Assembly: GCA_036583965.1 (NCBI GenBank)
Contig: JAZBQD010000030.1
Span: forward strand, 87,403,300 to 87,467,299
DNA from: Prunella strophiata
Lineage: Eukaryota > Chordata > Aves > Passeriformes > Prunellidae
Direction: 5' to 3'
Length of the DNA: 64,000 nucleotides
The position numbers were made by a program, and so were the translations under genes. Shown here in pieces: positions 14,001-25,500 of the stretch. Each line of letters begins with the position of its first letter. The stretch's first letter is position 1. Under the pieces are notes generated by a model, which worked only from the letters and a program-made list of their open reading frames with translations, had not been told where the DNA came from and ran no database searches.

Positions 14001-15502
14001 GGAGACACCTGCTGCACATGGTACCAGCAGTGCAGGATGCAGTACAACCTGTCCATCAGTGCTCCAGGAATGAGGGTGGAAAACAAGTACTGTTTAGAAG
14101 GTGGGGCAGTAAAATATTTTAATCAGGCAGCTCAATTGCAGTCAGACAACAGTCTGGGAGCAAGGTAATTAACAGCAGCTGACACAGCCTGGAGTCAGCA
14201 CTGGCAGTAGTTTTCCCCTCTGGCTGCTTCCATAAAATCAAGGCACCTGTGATGCCTATTGCCTGCCCTCCATAACCCTCAGGGTTCTGGAGTCCTCTCA
14301 CAAGCTTATAAGGAATTGTTACAGTAATTATCCCTTACCTGTCAGCATCTTGGAACCAAGGGGCAATTTGATTTGTATTTGTCTATGTGTAGAAATAGGT
14401 CACCAGAGGAAATTAATTGTCTTATTTCAGTTAGCAGTTGACTGACAACTGAACCAGTTATCACTTCAGTTTCAGACTGAAGCACAGGGAGGAGGTTGTT
14501 CAGAGTGTAGCAGTGTAACCCCATTAGTCTTTTCTCAGTTAAATTTGTGGGATTCATTTGTTTACAAAGAAGCTGAATCCCAGCAGAAGTCTGTTCTTAA
14601 CCCTACTTTAGTTCTTCATTTTAAGATTGCATCCCAGCACATGAAACCTGACAGCAATACGAGCTCCAACAGAGGAGCTGGGTTTCTTTCAGACATGCAG
14701 AAAAAAACATAAGAAAACAAAAGACCAAACCCAAGTAAGTGACTATTAGGAAAAGCAACAGTCCTGCCTACCTGTTATGGTACATCTTCTAGCTGTTTCT
14801 TTATGTTTTCTTGGTGTCTTTCATATTTCCTTGTTTCTCCCCCTTCCTTTCACTGACCTTGTCCTTTACTTATATAATTTCTAAGAATCCAGCAATCACA
14901 CCAGCAATGTGATCTGTCACAACCTACTTGTGCTGCCAGTCTTCTGGTGGCTATTCTGCCTCCATTTCAAAAAAACCCCAGTATATTACTTCATTATAGT
15001 TACTTCTCAGTCAGCTTAATATAATCAATTAATATTTTCATCAAAGTAAATAAGCATTTACTTTGCTTATTTTAAAGAAAAATAAATAACAGGGCTTACT
15101 TGCCTTGGTTTTTAAGGCATGAAGATTTGGGGTCAGACTATACTTCCATAACAGTACTGCCATTTCTTTGAAGTAACTTACTGTGTAAGAAAGTAGAATC
15201 TAAAAAAACAAGGAGGGATACCTATATGGAGTAGACATTGGTAAATTTTGGGGTGCAGCAGATAAATCCATACTATTCTGATGAAGCAATCAAATTTGTC
15301 ACCCTGGAAAGACCAAGATACCAGGAAAGCTAGAACAGAAGTCCAAACAAACCACAAGTGCTAGTGCTCTGTTCACACTGATTGATGCAGTCCCACAGTA
15401 AGATACTGTTTGATCACTGCTGCAGGTGCAGTTACCTGCAGAAGATGGTGGATATGATTATAGGAAAGGACTGACTCCTCCCTTGCTTGACTAGCTGTTC
15501 TT

Positions 15503-16080
15503 ATCACAGTATCACACAATAGTTTGGGTTGGAAGGTCACTTTTAAAGCTCATCTAGTCCTACCCCCCTGCAATGATCAGGACCTTCTTCAACTCAGCCA
15601 GGTTGTTCAAAGTCCCACCCAATCTGACCTTGAATATTTCCAGGGATGGGGCATCTACCACCTCACCTCTCTGGACAACCTGTTCCAGTGTTCCACTGCG
15701 CTCATCGTAAAAAATTTCTTTCTTACATCTAGTCAAAATCTACACTATTTTAGATTAATAATATTAGTCCTTGTCCTATTGCTACAGGCCCTACTTAAAA
15801 GCCTGTCCCATCTCTCTTATAAGTCCACTTTAAATACTGAAAGGCCACAATAAGGTCTCCCCAGAGCCTTCTCTAGGTTGAACAACCTTAACTGTCTCAG
15901 CCTTTCCTCATAAGAGAGGTGCTCAAGTTCTCTGACCTCCTTGTGGGCCTCCTCTGCATTTGCTCCAACAAGTCCATGTCCTTCTTATGCTGGAGGTCCC
16001 AGGTCTGGATGCAGTACTCTAGCTGGGGTCTCACCAGAGCAGAGGAGAGGGGGAGAATCACTTCAACAAGTTCATGCTGC
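15503..16080 (-). mobile_element. CR1 LINE fragment, 3' end, 5'-truncated
   Basis: The + strand starts with ATCACAGTATCACACAATAG, the reverse complement of the short tandem end of CR1, then GTTTGGGTTGGAAGG and blocks typical of the CR1 3' part, such as CCAGGGATGGGGCATCTACC, AATTTCTTTCTTACATCTAG, AAGGTCTCCCCAGAGCC and CTCAGCCTTTCCTCATAAGA. The element therefore points along the - strand. Mismatches and small gaps relative to the usual consensus suggest an old copy. The 109-codon open frame at 15524 on the + strand is only an antisense reading of this repeat. It sits in the opsin last intron, beyond the ST6GAL2 3' end. The inner (16080) border is approximate. Confidence 0.92.
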
Positions 16081-17539
16081 AGTCAAGACAGCAAGGTGAA
16101 TTAAAAATCCTGAGATATGTCTTTCAGCCAGATCACAGCAGGCAAGCTAATAAATAATGCAGAAAGACCAAAATGCCTGTATGAAGTTTCACCTGTCCAT
16201 GGAACTATGTCCCTAAGAACTACTCAGGTGAAACACAGCTGGCTTCTATGAGTAAAACAATAAAAGGTACCTCCAACAAAGGCATGTTGTTCAAAAAAGG
16301 GCAGTGCAATTTTGGGAATAAACCTGAAAATGAGTTGCCTCTAAGGCTCCCTGAGATGCTATCAGAAAGGTAATGTCCTCTAGCTGTCCCTGCTGAAGAA
16401 TAGTGTGTAAGCAAGATGTCCTCTGTACCCCACACAATATAGTTAATGGATTTACACCTCCTACTGAGGTTCAGTTTGAATGCAGTGAGACAAGAATGTC
16501 CTCTCTGATGTCACAGAAAGTGAAGGTGACTGAGCATTTAATAGACAGGAACACAGTGATCATATTTTCTTGCTGTTTTTTTAAATAAATAAAGGAAAGT
16601 TGCTGGATTTAAAAGGTATCAATTAGTTGCTTCATGCATAGGTCCCAGCATTCTGTTTATCCTCTAGAGTATCTCACTGATGTGAGTTTTCTGAGAGGTG
16701 TTACTGGCATATCATGCAGTAACTAGCCCCTCAACACTGGCTGTCAGGAGGTGGGGTAATACCCAGGATGAGCTGTGTGATTACTGTCTGCCAGGAGGGT
16801 ACATGATGGCAATCCAACTGTTATCATTCCACTAATGTGTAACCAGCTGTCCTGTTGGCATGGACTCAAGATGAGTCCCTGGGATGAAAACACTGATTAG
16901 CACTTCCACTGGCCCAACTCAGGCCCCTGTGTAGTTCAAAAGCTATGAAAAAGCAGCAGTTTGCCCCACATTTAAAGGATGTAAGCAGGTTTGTTGTGGT
17001 TGAATTATACAGTACTTATCACAGACTGAAGGGCAAGTTACATTTTCCCTTTGGTAAGCTGTTTTTCATTTTAATTAATAATTTATTAAAAAGCCTGTTC
17101 TCCCTTAAACACAACACTGGATTCCTTGAATGGGTAGCACAGCCATTTAGCTGAAGTCTATCAGCATTTCAAGTACATCACCAAGTCATCAGAGCACGAC
17201 CTCCATACCTGACAATCCACAACCTCCTTGCTTGACAATCACCAGAAATTTACTGCTCAGAACTTGACTAAGCAGTATGGTGAATATATTCTCCCAGGGA
17301 ATCCTAGCACATCTGCTCAGGTACACATGTTCACTTTAGAATAAAACTGGCTTTACAATATTTGCCTCTTTTCTGTGGTGTACTATGATACCTCCTTGTC
17401 ACATCAGCTGTCCATTTCCATTTGAGATTTCATTGAAATTGTGGGCAGAACTGACAGGCACCTTCCCTCTTTTGTTCCACCTGTATTTCAGTGTCATTCA
17501 TTTAAGGCAATATGAAAAGACCAGCACTCTGAAACAAAT

Positions 17540-20500
17540 GAAAACAAATGTTTTATTTACAGGAAAAAATCTGTACACTGTGTATACATAAAAATATACA
17601 AAATCATAATAGAAAATATAAAAAGTGTTAAAATGTATACAAACACTGCTTAAAAATGTGACTCCTGTAAAATCTTAAGGTTTGTTATTAGAGTACACAT
17701 TCATTTAAAAAAATCATCATACAAAATAATTCTCAAAGCTATTAAAAAAGTACACAGTCTATATTTGAATAGTTCAATGACTACATATTTTAAGAGTGAT
17801 GAGATGATATGAAAAAAGTAAGGCTTTTACACACAACTCTTATTTCAAGAACAAAATTCTGAATCTGATTGCTAAGCCAGAGAGAAGACATCTGCACTGT
17901 CAAAATTCATTAAGTGATTCATGTACCCCTGACATGGGCTACTTTAAATTTCAAACAGTTAAATCAGGTATCCTCCTTGTGTGTGAGAGGACAGATGCTG
18001 CGAAAGATTCAAATAATTTTAACAGCAGGCTTCTGAATTACCTACTTCAAAAGCAGGATTTCATTTAAATATGTATCAGCTTTAGAAAGCATGAAGGGAA
18101 AAATAGTAGCCATTTATTGTTGCAGTCAATGCATTTAATACTCCTTTCATAGCACATCTGTGTCACTGTCCAAATGGCATTTTCCATCCTTAAAAATTTC
18201 TGAAGAAAAAAGAAATTTAAAACCCCACTAGGGATTGCTCCACATGTGTTTTGAACTCCTGTTTAATTCAATCAGTTCTCTAAAATGACTGTGCTCAGTC
18301 TGTGCAACCAGTGAGTGTAGACACTTGTCTTCATTTAAAAAAATAAAAAAGAAAAACTCTTTTGGTTTTTCTGACTTTGGCAAGAGATCTGCAGCAAGTT
18401 CAGAATTCAGATGTCTTCACCAAAGAAAATATCTTTACTAAAGACAAGAAATGCTTAAATTAAATTTGTACAGAGTGTATTAGAGTGTTTGTATCACCCC
18501 TCTCTCTCTCTCCTAAGGTACATAATGGTAATGTCACTGAATTTACCAGAGTTTCTACAGCATAAAATTGCACAACAAGGTAAAAAAAGATGTAGTAGTT
18601 TAATCCAAAGAAGGACTGAGCTATGAGTTTATGCTGAGGTAACCTTTAGAACTATAGAGGAATGGAACAAAATAATGGGTTTTTTTTCTAGTAAAAAGAT
18701 TTTGGCTCAAAATGAGGCAAAATATTTAATATTTTTTTCTTGATTAAACAAAAGAATACCTTGATTTAGCTGTCCAAAACTGAATGCATAAAATAATAGA
18801 GCACCGCAAGTCAGAAAAGTTACAGAATTCACAGTGGGGAAAGAAGAGCATAATTAAATTCAGCATAAACTCAGTGCATTTCCTTAAACTGCTGCTGTGT
18901 TTCTGGTTTGTTCCAGTTAACTTTAACTGTTGTCCACAGCACCAGGGCACAGAAATGAGGCTCGATAGTGTTTGAAGGCAACTTGTTCCTACTTGTCAAT
19001 AAAACTCCACAACTTTAAAGCCTACAAGTCCAAAGGGGCCCAATAGCAGAGGCAATTGCTTGGCTGATGATGCACCTTGAGATGCACCAGGTTTGTGTAA
19101 ACCTCTCTTGTCTAGGTGCTGTCCCACTCTGTTGGTGTGTGACAGCCACATGGGAGAGCTATGAAGCCATGCCTGTATCTTTTCCCCCAGAAGTCCCATG
19201 ATCTTGGTGAAAAAATACACTTCCTTTCACATTGCTGCATTCAACATGCATCTAAAACCAGCACTCTCACCCATTATTTTTAGAAGAGCTGTGGTTCAGT
19301 GTTGTTACACATTGACTGTTTTAAATTTACTGAATGTGGTTCTTTGCAAACACTTCTCTGCCCTCACAAGGGATGGGGAAATGCCCATGAATTCAACAAC
19401 ACTTGAAGGGCTCTTATAAAAGCCAGAATGCCAATGCCACAGAGAGTAAGAAGTGGTGAGAGGAGCACCTCTGCAGGTCCTCTATGTTTCCCCTTTATTT
19501 CTGCCCCTTCCCCCCTTGCAGCAAGTGGAGGGGAGCCCTCAATCAGCAGATCAAACACACTTGCACTTGTGCCAGAAACTGAAGGAGGACAAGACAAGGT
19601 AGGAGGGAAAATGCTCTTTAAAAAACCACAATGTGTTTGAGCAGGCAGACCAGTAAAACATCACAGTGGAAACCAGTGTTAGAAAGCCATTCCAGGCTCA
19701 TTTTTTAAAGGTGGCATCACAGGTTGGTCTTCCTCCTCTGTGAACAAATGTTTGCAGCACAGCTCTGCAGCATCCTCTGAGGTGATGGTGCTACAACAAC
19801 CACATTTGCACTTATGGAAGGAGGACTGACTGCCATATAAAGAAGGATATGGCAAAGAAAAAAATTTTGGCTGTAAGGGCTTGAGTGTCAGTCCAGTAAA
19901 TTAAAAATACACAGTTCATTATATAACATCTCAGACCTGGTTCTGCATTGGTACATAAATGATGTACTAAGTAGGTATGCTTAGCACTTGTTACATGAAA
20001 CATGGTAATTTGCCTTGTTCTGTATAAGCAACAGCTATGTTGATTATTCTGAAAAATTGTTGAGAGAATAAATAATACTCCATAATCCTGCTGTGGGTGG
20101 TTGAGCAATGCAGTTAGTGTTTTTCTTATTTGTGAAAACTGAAATTAAAAGTTAGTGGTTGCAGGCCAGTCAAAGTGATTTTTTTTTTTTTTCTTTTTGG
20201 AACGCTAGAAGTTCCTGCTTATTGAAAAGTAGCATATTCACTAGTCTTAGAAAGCTAAACTCTTACTTTACAGTTAGCTAACCCAGGGTTCAGCAGAGAG
20301 AGACATATTTGATTGCACTGTTCAGACTGCTTATGTTTTGCAAACAGGGTACCAAACATATGGAAAAATAGATTAGTTCTGTGTAGGCTATCTATCCTCC
20401 ATGCATTTAAATAAGAATGTTATTAACTTCAAGAATAAAAGTTGCCACCACACATAACATTAAAAAGAAATTGGTGCGCACTATATCCAGAGTCCAAGCC

Positions 20501-22233
20501 TAGTGTGAGTAAAACTTACTAATTTTGATATGTACCAAAATGCCTTATGGACATAACTATCCATACAACACAGAAGTACAGTTATTAGATCATCTACACA
20601 TGATTTCTGTCAACAAGAAGAATCTTAAGATCATCATAAAGCCCAAAAAGAAGGCTAAGTCCTATGCAAGACATTTATTCTTCATTTTGAGGAAGGAAAA
20701 TAATCCTTCCAAAAGATCCTTCCAATACTGCTTCTCAAAGAGCTGAGTGAGAGAAAAAGGATTTTGTGGTTATCCTTACACTACAACTGAAGGTGAAATA
20801 GTCATTAATGTTGTTTCTTTTCCTTGCCTTTCTGGCAAAAGGCTTTTTGCTTAAGTCAAAACACAAAAGCCACTTTCCACCACAACCAGTCGGCTATTCT
20901 TTTTAATGCTACTTTGAGCTGTCTACTTTTTTTACTGGATGGACATGAGTAGGATATAGCTGTGCTTTTGTGTACACATATTCCTGCTGAACTGACTCTA
21001 AAAATGTATAGTCAGGTGGGAAAAAACCAAACCAAGCCAAACAAAAAAACCTGAAAAAAACACTCCAGACCATTAACTTTTAGAATTGCCTTAAAGAATA
21101 TTGTCCTTGCGTGTTATGAATAAAAATATCAAACCATCTCCATATGCAATCTGTTGTCAGGTTTTTTTGCAGGCATTACAACTTTTCTGGGTTATAGTCT
21201 TTCAAGCATTAAGTAAAAAAATGCTGATATCATCTTCTTTTGTCAGAAAACTTCTCCTTTCTGAGCAGCAAGAACTTGTGAACAAGTGACTTTGATTCAG
21301 ATACCAATGAAATACCTAAAAATAATGTCTGTATTCCTGAATGCTGCCTTTGTTCACAAGTGGTGAGCCCCTCTATGCTTGCTTTCAGTGTCATGGGTGA
21401 ATGCTGCACAGCCTCCCTTGGCTTTCTCTGGATCTTTTGTATCTGTGCAGACTGGGGGAAGGCACCATTTCCATCTCACACCTTCCTGATAGTCCTTTCA
21501 GGGAGAGTTTTTCTTCCTAATTGGGTTACAAATATGTTCTTTTTTCTCTAAAGAAATTATTTCTCTCTTCCCTCTTCAGTCAGTAGTGAGCATGGGAGAC
21601 TGGCATCCAAAACCACATGCAGTAGTTTAACTGGTTTAGCTGTGTACAGCCATCTCTGACTGCACACACTTCAGGGCTGCCCTCAGCCCCTGTTCAGCTG
21701 GAGGCCTGGAACTGAGCCTGTGTAGGAACAAGCATTAAAGTCTGCTCTAGTGAATGACTGCAGAGCTTGGAGTAGCAATTACTTCATTCTGGGAGAGTGT
21801 GAAAATCCCATGGAGCCACGGGAAATGCTGCATTGTTCAACTGGCCACTCTGTACATACATGAACAATGGAGGCTGTTTCACAATGCCAGGTTTGACAAT
21901 TAAATAAATCATTTAAAAAAACTTACAGTCTAGCATATGTGGCATGAGACCACCAACAAATTCTGACAGTCACACCAACAATGATACATATTTCTGCCTA
22001 AGTATGTCCTTTGCACCTTCATGAACTAAGCTTTTGCTTTTCTTCTGTAACTATTGGCAAAGCAGTAATAAATACTCAGGCTCAGAAAAGAAGTATTTCT
22101 CATGCCTGCTACTTAATTACAATTTATAGACTCAAGACTAGATTGGTCTAAGATACATTTTTTCAAGTATTCTCTTCTTGTTTATAGTACGACAGTAGTA
22201 CCTTATTGCACATTGTTTCTGACAGACTTACTT
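17540..22233 (-). other. ST6GAL2: Probable ST6GAL2 3' UTR (about 4.7 kb)
   Basis: No splice or coding signal interrupts this AT-rich stretch after the ST6GAL2 stop. The most convincing end is the AATAAA at 17557-17552 (- strand), with earlier AATAAA copies (reverse complement TTTATT seen near 20.67, 19.49 and 18.11 kb) that could give shorter forms. The extent is inferred from the sequence only; transcripts would be needed to set it. Open frames on either strand here are not supported as genes. Confidence 0.5.
17552..17561 (-). terminator. Candidate distal polyadenylation signal of ST6GAL2 with overlapping Pumilio-type motif
   Basis: The - strand reads TGTAAATAAA. AATAAA is the canonical poly(A) signal, and the overlapping TGTAAATA fits the Pumilio consensus TGTANATA. 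It is followed by a T/GT-rich stretch (CATTTGTTTTCATTTGTTTC), as expected of a downstream element. Use of either motif is inferred. Confidence 0.45.
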
Positions 22234-22502
22234 CTACAAGTGTGGGACATTATTTCGTTTGGGGCACTTGACAGCTTTGAACCCTGGCAAAATGACTTTC
22301 CCCTTCCGGTACAGATCATCCTGCAAACCTTTGTTCATCCTCTGCACCAGGAGCTTCTCGTAGAGCAGTGGATGGTAGGCGCCCAAGGTGCAAGCTGCAT
22401 CGTAGTAGAGTTCATGGTAGTGACACAGGTCGGTCTGTCGCACTGAAGGGATGTACTCGTACACGTGCACTTCATTACACATGGACATCATGATGAGGAT
22501 AC
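22234..22502 (-). CDS. ST6GAL2: ST6GAL2 last coding exon (sialylmotif S, motifs III and VS)
   Basis: After acceptor TTGCAG the exon completes Gly441 and encodes residues 442-529, then TAG. It carries ILIMMSMC of sialylmotif S, HYHE of motif III, the catalytic His484 of AYHPLLYEK with Glu489 (motif VS), and cysteines 449, 467, 478 and 520. The C-terminus ends [16 protein letters not shown]. The open frame continues upstream of the acceptor into the intron, and that part is not coding. The exon lies within the last intron of the TMT opsin, 1.7 kb from that gene's last exon on the other strand. Confidence 0.96.
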
Positions 22503-25500
22503 CTGCAACAAGAAAGTGAAAACAAAAGTGAACACCAGCTTGCACTTTTCTCACAGAAATTTCCCTGCAGTCATCCAATCTAATTTTTCTTTCCTTTTCT
22601 TTGCTGTTGCACATCTTAAGAATTCTGTAAAATCATTAAGTGAAGCAATCGTTCCTTTTATTTGAGCAGCTTTCACTTGTCCCTGATACATAAAAACTGT
22701 CATCCCTGTAGAGTCAACAGGGTAAAATAACAGTCATAAAGAAAGAGTGACAAGCTTGTAAAGAACTTGAATATCACCACCAACCTCCTGAGTGAGAAGA
22801 CTGCTCTTTCCCATCTCCCCCCATTTACTCCATGGACTTGTCCACAAAATATTCCCCTCAAGAATCCTTGAAACATCTCCACCTTATTGTAATGTTGGTC
22901 TTTCTTAGTCTGAATTTGAACCAATTCCACTTTTCCCATCCACTTGCTTCTCTCTAAGCAGCAAGACTTGGCCAAACACATGCAGAAGGGCATATAAAGA
23001 AACATCACCCATGCAGTGGTGGCATAGAAGCCAACAGCTTCAGACAGTTCTGTGAAGTCTCACAGAGAGACACCAGAAACTAATTCCTACTTAAAGCAGT
23101 GCTGTCAGAAGGAAAAACCCCTCACAACTTCCTTGCTCAGCAAGGGATAAATCTACAAAATACCAACTCATTTTTTTCTGCCATGTGCCAATGGCACACT
23201 ATCATCAGCACCATCAGTTGCAGTCTTTAAAGCCTTGAAACAAGAGAAATATTGCTGTTGCAGCTGCACATTTTCAGATGGACTAATACCAGATAATGAT
23301 CAACAACACTGCCTAAACTACAATACTTTCACATCAATCACAGCTCCTGGAAGCCTTTTCTGTTTCACAAAATCATGCGAAAGAAAAGTGACATGAAGTA
23401 AGTTTTGGATGCCATTTATTTTTTTAAGATTTCACTTAAAATAATAAATTTGAGTAGAAAATGTATTGAGGCACTACTGGTATCCCCACTGTGGAATAGG
23501 ACTGTCAGCTCTCAGGAGAGAGAGCTGACAGTCTGTATAACTCTGTATAACTGTATAACTCTGTATAACTTGGCACTTCCAGATGAGAACTGATGTAACT
23601 GTTCTTTGGGGCTTTTTCCTGCACAACAGCTTTGGCATCATCAAAGGTGTTTTGGGTAGATCTCAGAAGTTAAACGAATTAACATAAAAAAATTATTTTG
23701 GTTTCTTAATTAAGCAAAGCCATTTTCTGAAGTTCACTTTGCAGTTTGGGAATGCAGGGATTTCAATGGCTTCCTAATGAAAAGAACCCTATGTTCTCCC
23801 TGCTGTGTATCATTAGATTATCAAAATAACTTTTCCCTGCCTGATATGTGAAGTAACTGAAAACCAATTACTTCTGTGATTAAATCTTTTATTGTAAATT
23901 AAAGGTTCTGAAAATATTTTATAATTGTTCTACAAAATTTATAGTGTTAGAAAAGCTAAGCATATAAATTCTGAAGTTCTCAGATTTGAGTGAACTTTAG
24001 TCTTAAGCAGCAAGAAACACATATCCATGGTGAAAAAATATTTAATCCCTATTTGAAAAAAAAGTACAACCTTAATAAACCAAGCTTCCTTGCATTGAAG
24101 ATGTTATAGAGGTGTTCTGAATCGTAACCTGCCAAGCAGCTTTATCTAGAATTGTTTGTTTTTTTGTTGTTTTAGTTTTACAAATGCTTTCGTCAGCTTT
24201 TCCACTGCCAGCCTCCTTCCTCCACTGATGGAGAGCCCATCTGCCATTCCAAGGTCACCGTTATCCAGCTGGATCAGAGGGCGGACGCTGGGAACGTGTG
24301 CAATAACGAACCACATCCAGAAACAGACAGTAAAAGAACTTCTCTCCTGTGCCCAGAGACAACTTCAAAAGCTGTACCACCAACATCTTAGGAAGAATGG
24401 CTCTGATGGAAAGTACAAGCCTTAACCAAAGTGTATTTTATTATTTCACTGCCACATTACCAAGCTAGCTCTTACAAGTAATAAAAGAAGTTGCCATTTG
24501 TGGGATTGAAAAACTGTCAAGAACAAAAATTGTGACTCCTTAATAACAGAAAATTAGCCACTTAACTCCAGGTATGGTTCAACCATGACAAAATTCTAAG
24601 CAGTATCATTGACTTTCCTGTAAATTGGTTAATGGAGGACTTAGAAGTGGTAGAGTTTTACCTTCTAGTCATCAGTGGTTCAGTGTCCTCCAGAATCAAC
24701 CTAGGGCTATCTCGTTTGGCTCCTTACTTTTCTCTGCCTGGTTCCATCCAGACCATGTCTTGGGATTTCAGTCTAGGTTGCTCATAAATAACCATAGCTT
24801 CTACTTATGTTTTTGCTCATGCTGGACAATGATGTTTGGCAGGAGGGAAGACATTGACTTGGCAGACTATTTTTGAGTGGCAACTGCTAAGTTATAGCAC
24901 ATTCTTGTGCTGAAGTCTGAAAGATGAGCTACAACAAGAAGTAGAGATTATCACATACAGAACTGTTCCTGTGCTAGAGGCTGATCTGCTCTGGTGGAAT
25001 CAGGAGCACTCCTGGTACTTCCAGGCCTTGTGTACATGTCAAATACTCAAACCCTAGTCTGGGCAGAAATGGTGGTCAGTGCCAGGCTGTTTTTCCTTTA
25101 GCACCTCTAACACTACACACCTCCAGCCCATGGGACCAACAGTGTGGTACAACCAGGACTTCCATCCAAACCATCTGTGGGTGAGATGCAGGATAACACA
25201 TGAACTTGAGGAGGTAGGGCCCTCTACTTAGCTGGCAGAGCCCCCAGATTCTCCCTTGAAATTATCTGCTCCTGCTGTTCTGCACTGTATTAAAAAACAA
25301 AACAAAACAAGAAAACAAGGGGATGGAGAAGGAAGGAAAAAAAAAGTTCTTTTTGGAAAGGAAGCCATCTTTTTTTTGTACAAATACAGTCCTCTCTAAA
25401 ATAGAGAAGAAATGGTTTCAGTTTCTGTCTCATGCCTTGGAGCATGTGAAATTCCTCCACAGGACACAGCCTTACTGTTGTAAAGCCATTACTGCAAACT

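Larger units (their letters stand above)
2040..24175 (+). other. Last intron of the TMT opsin (22.1 kb)
   Basis: This is a phase-0 intron with donor GTAAGA and acceptor TTTTAG. It is mostly AT-rich sequence without recognisable coding content. From left to right it holds a cluster of short inverted repeats near 3.37-3.43 kb, T20 at 7028-7047, A28 at 11009-11036, a CR1 fragment at 15.5-16.1 kb, the probable ST6GAL2 3' UTR and last coding exon (17.5-22.5 kb, opposite strand), and a hairpin plus short tandem repeat at 23.5 kb. The 60-120 codon open frames between 2.2 and 17.4 kb show no domain, no matching splice phase and no family resemblance, and are treated as chance. Confidence 0.8.

Noticed and set aside
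15524..15853. 109-codon open frame on the + strand
   Set aside because: It is an antisense reading through a CR1 LINE fragment, with no protein meaning.
22503..22614. In-frame extension of the last ST6GAL2 exon upstream of the acceptor
   Set aside because: The TTGCAG acceptor at 22503 and the phase of the previous exon show that this part is intron.
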